From Isoetes taiwanensis (Eukaryota > Streptophyta > Lycopodiopsida > Isoetales > Isoetaceae), in assembly GCA_021234155.1 (NCBI GenBank), contig JAJEKV010000046.1:9119012-9183011 (forward strand): DNA of 64,000 nt. The letters run 5' to 3'. Below are positions 24,565 through 37,945 of the stretch, piece after piece. Made by a program: the position numbers and the translations under genes. The notes beneath the pieces were generated by a model that worked only from the letters and a program-made list of their open reading frames with translations, was not told the DNA's origin and searched no databases. Position 1 is the stretch's first letter, and each line of letters opens with the position of its first letter.

Positions 24565-26136
24565 TGTGACGTCCCCAGCTCATATACGATGCCCCGATCG
24601 TATGCAAACTGGAGTTCATCCCTCAAACCAGCATCTGCTCGCTGATGTGAGGCCGTCCACCTAACATCGGGCTCTTGATGGTGGCCAAGAACCCGACGGG
24701 GAAGAATGGACATGTCATTCATCCCGCTCCCTCCCTGATCGACCTAGGCTGCGGGGCGTAAACAAAACATGAGCACATGACATCAATCAACAATAACATA
24801 CCCACCTCGAAGGGTGGTCCACCATATCACCGATGGGGGTGCAACAACACATCGATTACATCAACATAACATGGGGAAATCCTACCCGTGCTCGGACTCA
24901 TGGGGAAAGACCCGATGGCTTGGGGTCTCCGGATAGCAATGCGCATGCAATTCATGGCAAATGGATTTGGGCGGCATAGGAACATGGTCGTTGGGTAGTC
25001 CACTCCATCCGCCCCTCCCACATGCATACTTTGCGATAGGCTGAAAAGTATTGGAGCCCCGACCGTAGCTGCCGGGTGAATAGCCGGAGGGGCTACTACT
25101 ACCGGGTTGCATCTCCCCCAGTCCCCGATGAGGCGGAGGAGATTACTCCCCTCCGGAGGTTCATGCCAATCACAGCGAAGCTAGAGAGCCACTTTGCCAG
25201 ATTCGACTTCAACTCACCGGAAGGTGACGCATCACCCCACGAGTGTCGAGCCCATACCCCGCCCTCACGCCGGCTGAGGTATTAGGCCTAGCTCACGGCG
25301 TTCCCGGCCGTCGTTATCGCCCGGCCGGATCAACCGTGATTAGACAAGCCCTCCCTTGTCCGGGCCGGTCTAGCTCCGCCACCCACGGCCAGGCGGGCTC
25401 TTATGCCGCGTGCCGCGTGGTGGGAATTAATGGGCTAAATCTAGGATCATCCAACTACTTGGGCTCGGGTCTCTACCCCCTTCCCAATACACAAGAGTGG
25501 CGATAGAATGTCAAAACAACATCACAAATGTAACTGAAATAATAGAATACATCTATTCTAATCTACCTAATCATACATGGTTAGGTTCCTTTGTTAGTGC
25601 CTATCATTCTTAGGCTGTAGGGGTCGCCTATAGCTAAGAATGAATACTAATCCTATGGAATGAGGCCTGAGAACTCGGATTTAACTATCAGATCAACCAC
25701 TAACCCGCTTCTTGGCTGGCTCCCACCTCCTGAAGGCGTCCATCTTCTTTGGATCTCGAGACTGCTGGTCCTGGATCGAGCTGCGACCTATGAATTCCGA
25801 CTCCTCTGCTACTCTTCAGGTGAAAATGGCTTCAAAGCTGCTGCAATCCGACCTATAGGGGCTGGAAACCGAAAGGGTTTCCCTTTTAGGGTTTATGCCC
25901 CTTTATGCCCACGAATTTAGGGCTGGGCCCTTTTTGGTCAATGGGCTATTGCCACATGGCAAAGGATATTATATTCATATGTGGCCTTAACATGTGCAAT
26001 ATAATGGTTCACAAGGTCGTACCCTAGGGTACTACCCTTTACGGTCGCCGTGTACATGTCGTCTGAGTCGACATGTACTAATGACGTGTCAGTATAATAT
26101 ACGTATTCATACCGTATGTTATGCTGGAACGTCACA
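24565..26136 (-). repeat. 5' LTR of element Y
   Basis: 1572 bp, TGTGACG ... CGTCACA. As 5' LTR it should hold the promoter on the minus strand. Confidence 0.93.
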
Positions 26137-26953
26137 TTTCTGGAAGACGGTTAGCTGCTAGGATTGAGGCAACGACATGTACATGATCAGATTCACTTCT
26201 CGCATCCAATACTTGCAATGATACTACTTGGTCCCTAAAATGTGCTGCTGCAATGAAATAGTCTACTATGCTTTTTCCCCTGCATGTGCATTTAGAGCTC
26301 TCTGGGAAATTCCTGGTGCCATTGTATAAAAGCAAATTCAAGCCACTACACATATTCAACAAAGCAGTGCCCATCGGTGTTTGCCATTGATCCACATCTA
26401 GTGAAGTGCGGTCCCAACCAATATCACGTAATTCCTGTGTGTCTAACTGTTCCATCCAAATTGGGTCTCCATGCTCACTTGATATTGCCGCCTGTTTCCC
26501 AGCTGTTCTCCCATTAAAATCCCCCATAAGCACCACTTCCCCTAATTCCATGAACCCTGCAATATCTTGCTCAAGCAACCGGAAAGGATCATCCATATCC
26601 AAGTTATACATCTGGTATGTTTGCTGCTTTAATGGAGGAAAATAACAACCTGCAATGAAAACTTTACGTTCTTTGCCCAAGAATTCTACCCAGATATGTT
26701 GTTTAGAGTCCTTCACTAGTTTCACTAAATGTGACTTCTCCTGACTTATGTAACAGGCAATCCCTCCAAAACCTCTTCTTCTCCACCCTTTCCTATTCCA
26801 TACTGAATGCAGAATATTAAATCCAGGTATATCTGGTAGGCCAAATTCTTCATGTTCCCATGTTTCTAGAAAGAATATCAAGTCCACTGATACCAACACA
26901 TCCTCCATCGAGTATATTTTTCCAATGTTCAGCTGATTTATATTCCACGCCAT
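26137..26953 (-). pseudogene. LINE C ORF2, endonuclease half (truncated by element Y)
   Basis: Residues 1-272 form an exonuclease/endonuclease/phosphatase domain: AWNINQLNIGK at the start, ETWEHE for the catalytic Glu, GDFNGR and SESDHV near the end. The frame itself is undamaged and stops only where Y begins; the rest of ORF2 lies at 14683-12300. It starts 21 nt after the ORF1 stop. The predicted protein end (NRLPEM) uses bases of the insertion joint. Confidence 0.92.
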
Positions 26954-26974
26954 AATCCTGATGGCCTCTATTCC

Positions 26975-27946
26975 CTATTCCAAGACCTGCACCTTCCCAT
27001 TCCTCCAAAACACCTTCTTGTTGCTTTGCTTTGCTGCCTTGAATTTTTGAATTTCCACTTTATGACTTTCATATTGTTCCTTTGTCAAATCCTCATTGAT
27101 CCAGACATTTTTACCTTTCAATTCCGACTTTTTCTGAAGCACCCTAACTCTGCTAGCACGGTTTGAGAATTTCACCACCACATTTCGTGGTTTATCACCT
27201 TTCATTCCTGCTCTAAAAGCCTCTTCAATCTCGATCCCTTCCAGGTTCATATGTTCTAAAAAGAGACGTGCTACTTCATTCTTTGTATTCTCATTCTCCA
27301 CTTCAGGTAAGCCTGCTACTCTCAAGTTCAATGCTCTTTTGTGCCGTTCCTGCATTTCCAAGATATCATTCATGCGTGTATTCAGCTTATTGACTACCTC
27401 TTTCACTGTTTCCGATTCATCATCCTCTTCATCGTCCCCGTCAAACTCATCTTCAGCTTCTCTTTCTTTCAACCTGGTAATCTCATCTCTCAACATCTGA
27501 TTTTCCTGCTTTAGTTCTGCTCTCATGGCCGCAAATTTCTCTTTCAACGCTCTATTATCCTGTTGCACTTCAAACAAAGAACTAGAAATTTGACGCAATG
27601 TACTTACCAGTTCCGATTCTTTCTTAGTTGCCTCTAGTTCTCTGTTTGCTGCCTCCTTCCGCATTTGCTCCATCATATCCATGAGCTTTACCATGACTAG
27701 GTTCAGATTGACCAGTATGCCGCCAATATCTTGCTGCCCCTGCTGCTGGAATAAGCCTGAGTTGAGCATCAGCCCTGTATGAATTGATCCCGCATTCAAG
27801 AACATGTCTCTAGCCATGATATTCTTGGGGCTGAGGCTTTCAGCTGAATTCGATTCTATGTCTTCTACTGCTTTTGCCAGATCAGTGGCAGCAAGTCCGG
27901 TTAAGCCCCCCCCCTGCGCTGATGTCAGTTCCGTCTTTGGCTCCAC
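26975..27946 (-). CDS. LINE C ORF1 protein: coiled coil, RRM-like and C-terminal RNA-binding domains
   Basis: Intact 323-residue protein. An N-terminal Ser/Gly/Gln-rich region is followed by a long heptad-rich segment (about residues 75-205) containing an acidic EFDGDDEEDDESE patch. An RRM-like domain starts at NLRVAGLPE (about 215), and a C-terminal domain contains RNVVVKFSNRASRVRVL, LKGKNVWINEDLT and a Lys-rich end. This order matches the L1-type ORF1p best known from vertebrates (Transposase_22 family) rather than the zinc-knuckle type usual in angiosperm L1. It would trimerise and coat element RNA. It is intact although its ORF2 is interrupted, so it could act only in trans. Confidence 0.88.
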   Translation of the reverse strand: MEPKTELTSAQGGGLTGLAATDLAKAVEDIESNSAESLSPKNIMARDMFLNAGSIHTGLMLNSGLFQQQGQQDIGGILVNLNLVMVKLMDMMEQMRKEAANRELEATKKESELVSTLRQISSSLFEVQQDNRALKEKFAAMRAELKQENQMLRDEITRLKEREAEDEFDGDDEEDDESETVKEVVNKLNTRMNDILEMQERHKRALNLRVAGLPEVENENTKNEVARLFLEHMNLEGIEIEEAFRAGMKGDKPRNVVVKFSNRASRVRVLQKKSELKGKNVWINEDLTKEQYESHKVEIQKFKAAKQSNKKVFWRNGKVQVLE

Positions 27947-28114
27947 GTTTAGGTTTAGACGTGCCCCCTTTGTTCCCTGCTTCTACCGACCCGAGACAGC
28001 CACTGCCCACGCACCCAAATGCCCTGCGCAAGCACGAGCGAACGGGTCCCCTCAGAAGGCAAAGTGGGACTCTCGACTTTTTTAAGCTTTTCCTTCTTCT
28101 GCGCCATCGCCTTC

Positions 28115-30406
<2,292 letters not shown>

Positions 30407-30493
<87 letters not shown>
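30407..30493. repeat. (GA)n microsatellite at the outer end of module copy 2
   Basis: About 87 bp of GA, followed by GAGAAGA-type variants to about 30520. Confidence 0.97.
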
Positions 30494-30495
<2 letters not shown>

Positions 30496-32434
30496 GAGAG
30501 AAGAGAGAAGAGAGAAGAGGGTTGTTGCTAAACCCGGATGAGCTGATGAGCCCTGATCAAAAAGTGGGCCAAGATGACAAAAGAGTGGAGATGGTTATGG
30601 GCAGGACAGTTGTGTGGAAGGAAGAGTGGAGAGAGCGAAGACGGCAGCAAGGTGAATCAAGGTCAAATCGAAATCCCAAGCTCAAGATAGAACTCCAAGT
30701 CTAGAATGAGGAGAAGTGCGCTAACCCCTCCCGCGCATCCAACCAGAGATACCTGTAGAAGAACATTGAAGAAGCACCACTAGAGTCGAAAATGAATATT
30801 TGCAAACCCTAAATATCTTGGATTGGTGAGGTTGAGGATACAAACCCACAAGCTATAGAAAAATAAAGATATGCTTTAAATATAAAAATACCACAGTAAA
30901 TCCAGAAGAACGAAATGGATGCATTAATTTAATGGGTTGAGACATAGGGTGTCAAATAGAGGATCAACATTAGAGAAGCAAGAGAGACGTAGATAACAAG
31001 GGTCAAATGAATATCTGTAAATGAAATAGGATAGAAGAAGCTTGTTCAAATATGAGAGGATCAAAAGATATAAGTTGGCAAGAGGAGCCCAGTTAAAGCT
31101 ATCTATGATGAGAGGATAACAACATAAGTAGATGAGATGAAGCCCGTGAAAACGAAGTCTGTACGATGACTACAAGAGAAGAGGCATATGTTAGCGGGAA
31201 TATTAAACTCAACCAACTAAAGCTAAAAACAAAATGGGTTAGCGAGAATATTAAACTTAACCAACCAAAGCGAAAACCAAAATGGATTGACAGTACCATG
31301 GCTCGAACCCTCATCCATAAGATGACAAACCTACACCCTAACACGTCAACTGTCTGTTATCTGTGCAAGATGCAAAAAGCGATCGAAGGACGTCATCCGA
31401 AAAAACAACCTGGACCAGAGATGCATGCGAGAAACGTGACTCCGTCAATTGATATGCATAAATCAGCCAGCATGCACGAGGCAATTGTGCTAAGGAAGAC
31501 TGAATCACGCCTGGAAAATGCATAGAAACCGACAAAGCAAGATGAAGACTTCTCATATGCCGGAGCTGCCCAAATCTCTATGAATTGATTCGATTCTGAC
31601 GAGTCTGCCCTGCATGCAACAAAATATTGCAAAGAAAGGTACCAAGGCCGCCTTCAACCATTGGTGTCCCTGTGAGGAAAAACCCGTCTGCTATCTGTGC
31701 AAAAAATGAAAACAATCGAGGAGTTCCATCCGAAAAAAACCATCTGGACTAGATGCATGCAACAAAAGCGACTCCTTCAATTGACATGCACAAATCAGCC
31801 AGCATTCACGAAGAAAGTGCGCGAAGAAAGAAGAAATCACGCCTCAGATTGTGAATCCTCCGCATAGCATGCAAAGCAAAGAAATTTCTTTCAAAAAGCC
31901 ATGAGAAAGAGCAAGCGAAAAGGGAAGGAAAGAGGAAGAGCTTTCTAAAAGGGCAGGAAAGAGGAAGAGCAATCTAAAAAGGAAAAAGAGAAAGAGCAAA
32001 TCTCTAAAGAGGAGAAAAGAGGATGGATAGAGCCAAGGGAAGCAACGAGAATAGAAGAAGAGCTGCTGTGAGAAGACGCCGATAACCGATCCGAAAGAGG
32101 AAATGGCCTTATATAGTAGCTCATCCCTTCCCAGAATGGCAATCCGATAGCTCGGATCGATGCTATTAGTTATGGATAAATTGAGTGTGGCAAAAGTGGA
32201 CATGTTGTGTCCCATTTGCAAAATTTGAAAGGGGATTAGCATCTGAATGAATGTGTTTAATCATTGCCTATTGATTTCGTGTAGCTAGATTTGTCCATTA
32301 CACCCAACCACGTATTATGTTTTTGTTAGGATTGAGGTCCCTCTGCATTGTTCAATCTCTCTTTTATGTTTGAGCTACACAATGGGGTTTGTTGTACTTT
32401 GAAAGTGACGGAAATCTGCGGTTATAGTGGTTTA
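30494..32434. other. Repeat-rich non-coding stretch, no supported gene
   Basis: Two diverged 47-48 bp tandem units lie at 31191-31284 (both begin GTTAGCG and end CAAAATGG). A longer direct repeat pairs 31348-31520 with 31683-31850, sharing CAATTGAYATGCAYAAATCAG-like sequence and CATCCGAAAAAA. On the minus strand a TATATAAG at 32115-32108 is followed by a CT-rich stretch, so this could be a promoter reading toward LINE C; no transcript can be inferred. Confidence 0.5.
32108..32116 (-). promoter_or_regulatory. Candidate TATA box
   Basis: Minus-strand CTATATAAG upstream of a 200-bp pyrimidine-rich region. It is a weak call made on sequence and context only. Confidence 0.3.
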
Positions 32435-33660
32435 TGAATTGAATTGAATTGAATTGATTTTTATCATGCGCGGAGACCAATTGGTCTATGGGACCCAAAC
32501 AAGGAATACATCAAGCATATTATTGCTAGGATTAAAATACCCCCGCCTCGGAGAGTTTTCCAGGGAAAAACCTGGGCAGTAATAGGCATGTTGAGAAACT
32601 GTACAATGATATATGACAATGGTACATCATGATGTGTTTTCGTGCGTCGTTCAAGGACATAACTGAGTGCGGGCATCCATGATGTCCCAAAGGTAAGATC
32701 TCAGCGAACCCATTGACATTGTATCTAGCAGTGCATGCAGCTTCTGGTTAGGCAGGATCAACTGAGCATAGTTGGCACGAATGTGATTGAATGCCAGACA
32801 ATGCTATAGAGTGTGGCTTTCATTTTGAATAGCACACTGTTGGCAGCACAGGCACAGTCTATCCTCCCATGCTTTTCGAGCCCATCTGCCTGTCTCAATT
32901 CGCAAGTGATATGCACTTGTGCGAATGGAAGCTATCAATTTATGCTTTTTCGGTGGCAAATGTGCACAGAGGTAGCGTTGTAAACCACATGCAAGCGTGG
33001 GGTTGATCTAGACCTTATAGTGCATTGTCTTAACATGTTCAAGGGCACCAGTATCCCAAAGCTTGCTGAGGAAGCAAGCATCTAGGTATTGCCACCGCTG
33101 ATAGTGGTCCTCTTCAGTTTCAACTTGGATGCACCTATGCTCTTGTACACCCCATCTGGAGAACCAATGTGCTCGCCCCTCCTTCCAGCATGCCTTGAGG
33201 CGCTGCGGGCCTATGACCATAGTATAAGCCAGGTTGGGGAGACATTCATTGCCCATACCCGCCACCCTCTGAAAGTAAATAATGTGGCCTTCAAGTGCGG
33301 CCCACTGAAGAGGTAAGAAGGCTTTCTGTACTCTGAGCGTCCGGGCCAAAAAGGCTTTATGTACCTGCTCCAATTCATTTCACATGGCTGGGGATATAAC
33401 TAGACCCCAGACTTCGACCCCATATAAAAGAACAGGTTCCACCAAAACCCTGAATAAGTGGGACATATGGGGCTACTCATACAGCTCTGCTTTGTAGTTG
33501 TTGTTCTGCATTGCATAAAGTGCCTTCCAATCGTTAGTCACCCGCAATCGAATGGAAGTATCCCAGTATGAGGTAGTGGGAAACTCTATATCCAGGTACC
33601 TATAAGTGTGCGCCACCTCCACATTTTGCCCCTGATAAGTAAAGGAGTGAAGCCTTGACT
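32435..33660 (-). pseudogene. LINE D, 5'-truncated LINE remnant
   Basis: Minus-strand translation in pieces gives the RT thumb region (TYRYLDIEFP), LLYGVEVWG, an open 121-codon stretch at 33373-33008, and a terminal Cys/His knuckle (CLCCQQCAIQNESH). In-frame stops are mostly TAG. The family resembles LINEs B and C in layout but not closely in sequence. The 3' end carries a (CAATT)n tail at about 32458-32435, typical of LINE families that end in a short repeat rather than poly(A). Confidence 0.8.
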
Positions 33661-36600
33661 AAAGTATATATTGTGGGTCTGCAATGGTACTTGTTATTAA
33701 ATTAGGAGCACTAAGGAACAAACGAAGAAAAAAAAACATACCTTACCTTAATGGGCTACTGAGTGCATGACACCGAATGATATGCTGGACCAAAGTACAT
33801 CTTGAATAATGAAGTAGATTATCTCCATGACTTCTTGACTTTCCGCTCTTGAACTATAGATAGACAAACATGTGATTAATTGTGGATCTACAATGTTTCT
33901 TTTGTCTATCTATGATGGTTACTTTAGAAGGCCTAGTCTAAACTTAGCCTTTGCTCAAATTTGGCTATTGACCGGATCCTTTTACGACAATTATAGGAGT
34001 GGGCCCAACTAAAAGAACATACATATTTTTAAGTCTATGCTCACAAAAGCTTGAATCTATTTGGTTCCTTTCATGTGAGCCTATCCATCCCAACCAAGAG
34101 TATCCCAAAAAGGCATTCTACCAGTTCTGGTGGAATGATTTTCGATATGGAAGATCAAAGCATCATAGATTGGATGCAAGAGCAAGTATTAGATGCTGAA
34201 GCTGCAGGTGAAATTTGTGCACAATTTACATAAACTCACTGTCGCAAAGCATTTAGTTATGCCTTGGGTCTAAGAGATATCCAATGTGCGATTTGAACAT
34301 TTACTTTTGCTTCTTACTTGAATTAATTGCAGTGAGTCCTATCATCTATTACAGAAATATATTTTCAAATTCTGAAAATGCTATGTCACATTGAGTCCAT
34401 ACAGTTGCTTGTCCTTACTTCATGCGTTCTTGCTTCATATGTATTGCTAGCTGAAAAGTGCTGCATATATGTGTCCCAGTTTTTTGTGTCACTCATAATC
34501 TGTTGGATGAATTTGCAAGGCATGTCGTGCTTTTATTTTTGTATCGAGCTAATATGTGCATGCCCTGCCAAACAATGGAACATGCTCTGTGCCCACAACA
34601 AAATGAACATTTCCTTTATTATAACATACAACAGCTTGGCATATTGCAAATGCTCTTAAATATTTCCAATAGATATAATCTATATGCTGCAAAGGGGGAT
34701 GTAAGAAACATCATGTTATCTAGCTATAAAGTGCACAGCTGTATGTTTAGGCATGATTAATTATAAAAGTACAGACCTGTATGTTTAGGCCTGGTAACAA
34801 ATGCATTTAGATCCATAGGGATCGTCTCGTATGTTTTCATGGTGGTCGTCAAATAAGATGGTGGCATAAGCTTGCATATTTATGGCATTTGAGTACTTTG
34901 TGCATTGTTCATGCATGTAAATCTGGCTAAACATGCCAACATGTTGTCCAAGCAAAACATCTGAAACCATAAAAAACTTCTATGACCATTGTACCTTTGA
35001 ACCATCTGCAAGTGCAGATTGCAAGTGGACGTCGTTGATCTGCGAGTGCAAAGGAGGTTCCCACACATTGCAAGTGGATCTTGCTTCATGTGAATTTTAC
35101 ATTTTCTACAGAAGAATACCCAGAATGCATGATTTTTTGCCCACATCTCATCTGCTTTAAAAATGCACCTGCATGCTTCCTGGACTTAAAACAACATTCC
35201 AGCACCTATCTAAGGCTATCTATGACAAACTTTATGTTCGATCTGGAGAACACGCTTAAACTCTTACCTCTTGACGCAAGAAAAGAATGATTATAGGAGA
35301 CCCATTGGTGCAAAGAATCTGTGAATTGCCTCTCCTGCTTTGAGTTGCACTGGCATGCAACCATCTTTAACAAAAAATATCATTGCATGTTCGAGTATCC
35401 TGCATGTTGCAATAAGACAATTTGTGAGTAATAAGGATGGTTAATTTGTTAGAAAATTCCAAGGGCAAAAATCTTTACATCATGTGGATACCATGCAAAA
35501 GTGCATTTCTAATTATATCTTTAAGAACCTGAAGCCACATAGCCTCAGGAAAAACATTCACATTCATAAAGGAACATATATATTGTAATAAGGAACAGCT
35601 GCTAATGTGCAAGTATAGATCATATAGTGTCACAACTAATGATCGGGTGCATTCTAGATCTATCCAGATAAGCAAGAACCTAGATCAAGAATTAAAACAA
35701 TAGTTTCTAACATTCAGAATCAAGAAAGTTGAACAGATATATATGATTACCTAAAGCAATGTTCATCATATCTTATAAGAGAAAACTCAAACCTCGTGCT
35801 CCACTCCAACCAGCTATAACTCCCCAGATGCCAAAAAAAAACCAGTTGATGTTCCTTGAAGTGCAGCAGAAATAGTTGCTTAAGAATAGCATGTTGCCAG
35901 AATACGCAGATAAGGTAAAGACGAAAAAGGTTTCTTGATGAGTAGAAAAAGCCTTCAGAACATACAGGGTCCTACTAGGATAAAATGCAAATGAATCTAC
36001 TGTCTATTCTTAAAATCCTTTGGAACACGGGGCGAGCACGACGCGAGTCAGGCTGCAGATGCAAACATATGCACAGTTTTCTAGAGCAGAGACTATAAAT
36101 TTGATGCCAAACTCAAGCTTCCTATATCTATCAAAGTAAGCAAATATAATCCACAAATCAGTTTTCAGCAGATGCAACTTTAATAACACTGTACTATAAG
36201 GTTAACTCCTTCCAATTAACCCATCTATTAAAATAATATCAAAGTAATAATATTGCATAAACCTGTACCTAGATTTTAGTGAATAGCAAGAGAATAGAAC
36301 TTGAACAATTTCAGAATCATGGCATGCAGATGCTACGCCCTGTAACCAAAGGGAAAAACTTCAAACCTCTATCTCAGAGGATTAGAGATACAAAGATAAA
36401 TCATACAGCATACAGATTTATACCTGGATTGGAGTGAAAATGGCTTGAAGCAATTTTGATAGCAAAGATTTGCAAGGACATGGTCGACTAAAATAAAACG
36501 CCATGACAGCTTCTCTGTAGCTTGCATCTAACCCCATTTTATCTTATTGAAGCTGAAGAAACCAACTGCCCATACGATTATCTAAAGAGTACCCGAAATA

Positions 36601-37076
36601 AAAATATATCAAGCAAAATCAGCATGAGCTAATCTGTTCCAACGTGTAAGACCAAAAACATCAATCTCATGCTTATTGGTATGGTAAACCCCTTTTTGGC
36701 TTTCGAGATGCCACCAGTGAGAGCTGAAACCAGAAGCCCCAGATTTTAGTAACGATCTTCTGGCGAGGTGGTTTGCAAGTTGCAATAAATCATGCCATGT
36801 ATGCCGCTGAAATCCGATAAGAAGGTCATGTTCAAAATAATAAAAGAGAAACTAGTCCCAATTTTTGGAAGCATGCAAGTATTTTTCGGCCACCAAAAAC
36901 ACCAACAATCTTAGGAAATCAACTTAAAAAAGAAAACCCAAAAACCTTTTCCGTCAAACCGAAAAATCCCAAATTAACAAGATTGATATATCAAAGTAAC
37001 ATGTGACGCCACTTCTCTTTGAGAAGGAAGTCTAGTAAACTTATTGGGTCTTCTGGGTACGATCAAGATATGGAGC
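33661..37076. other. AT-rich stretch without a supported gene
   Basis: About 3.4 kb. The short ORFs (up to 100 codons) on both strands have no recognisable domains. A candidate exon-like segment at 34148-34208 ends in GCAG|GTGAA but lacks partners. No LTR, TIR or structural RNA was recognised. Confidence 0.5.
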
Positions 37077-37081
37077 CCAAG
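37077..37081. repeat. Target-site duplication of gypsy element, left copy (CCAAG)
   Basis: Identical to 48242-48246. Confidence 0.95.
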
Positions 37082-37676
37082 TGTTTGGGGTCTGGGTTCG
37101 GGAACTCCTGCAAGACAGCCCTCTGTGAGGACCCTTGGATCTAACAGGAGAATCCGGGGACTATGTCACGCGGGATTTGCAAAAGAAACAAGGAAAAGAG
37201 AAAAGAAAACAACAAAGAACAATTTAGACAATAATGAGAACAACTTCCTTGATGTCAATGAAGATACATGAGCTCTCGCAATCGAGAGAAAACTGATGTG
37301 AGACAAGACTCAAAACTCATCTAAAAAACTAGAGCGCTAGCTCTACTCATATATATAGTACAATGGCCTTTGGCCCAATATAGACACTCTGACTGATTTC
37401 GGTGCCGACTCCTGGAAGGAGGCCTGATTTGCAGGAATGCTGGCGGTGCCTCTTGAAGTGCCTGAAATCACGCTGACGCTGACGCAGGCGGTGACAGGCC
37501 GTCACTTGTCTGAACGCCTCCTCTTGGTAGCAGACGCGGGCTTTGACTGCGTGGTCTGCTGCTTGGTCTTCTGCTGGGCCTTTGACGACTGACCCGTGCC
37601 TGACTGTGGATCCTTGGCCTTGACTTGGGTTGTCGTATGCATGAATAGTCCTGTACCAGGAGGCACAGGACTAACA
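37082..37676 (-). repeat. 3' LTR of gypsy element
   Basis: 595 bp. On the minus strand it begins TGTTAG and ends AAACA. It differs from the right LTR at only a few positions by eye, indicating recent insertion. Confidence 0.96.
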
Positions 37677-37933
37677 CTCCCCCCCACCAAACGACACTCA
37701 GGGTGAAGAAAAGGAGGAAGTGTTTCCGAGGGCGGGAAACCAGCAGTTTGAAAGTGATCCTCACGGGAGTGAGGACGGGCGCCATTATAGTAAGTGCCGA
37801 TGAGGTCTTGGCGTGTTGGAAGAGCGTCAGGAGTGTTGAGCCCAAGGGCGGGATCGGCATCAATGAGGAATTTAGAGCGCACCATGTCTTCAAGGGCAGC
37901 ATGGGCTTCAGAAGGAACGAACTGGCACTCCAT
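37502..37933 (-). CDS. Short ORF overlapping the 3' LTR, 143 aa, unknown
   Basis: Starts 12 nt after the stop of the 949-codon ORF and runs through the polypurine tract into the 3' LTR. About 85 residues are upstream of the LTR and 58 within it. The LTR-encoded part ends in a basic SATKRRRSDK tail that could be a nuclear signal. The same frame is kept in the right LTR (48241-48067) with two or three substitutions. No homology is recognised. Its position recalls accessory genes that overlap a 3' LTR, but a competing frame (37974-37468) is also open, so the coding status is uncertain. Confidence 0.4.
   Translation of the reverse strand: MECQFVPSEAHAALEDMVRSKFLIDADPALGLNTPDALPTRQDLIGTYYNGARPHSREDHFQTAGFPPSETLPPFLHPECRLVGGSVSPVPPGTGLFMHTTTQVKAKDPQSGTGQSSKAQQKTKQQTTQSKPASATKRRRSDK
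37677..37690 (-). promoter_or_regulatory. Polypurine tract of gypsy element
   Basis: Minus-strand TTTGGTGGGGGGGAG immediately before the 3' LTR. Confidence 0.8.
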
Positions 37934-37945
37934 GAGTAGGCAGGT

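Larger units (their letters stand above)
14684..26136 (-). mobile_element. Element Y, 11.4-kb non-autonomous LTR retrotransposon (LARD-like)
   Basis: Two direct 1572-bp LTRs (14684-16255 and 24565-26136) begin TGTGACG and end CGTCACA. A primer-binding site for initiator tRNA-Met adjoins the right LTR and a polypurine tract adjoins the left, so transcription runs on the minus strand. The 8.3-kb interior has no recognisable gag, protease, RT, RNase H or integrase, so it must be mobilised in trans. This fits the large-retrotransposon-derivative class, although its LTRs are shorter than the classic examples. It sits inside ORF2 of LINE C with a near-perfect 5-bp target duplication. Confidence 0.92.

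Noticed and set aside
33661-37076. Host gene exons
   Set aside because: Only isolated short ORFs and unpaired splice-like sites; insufficient evidence to call a gene.
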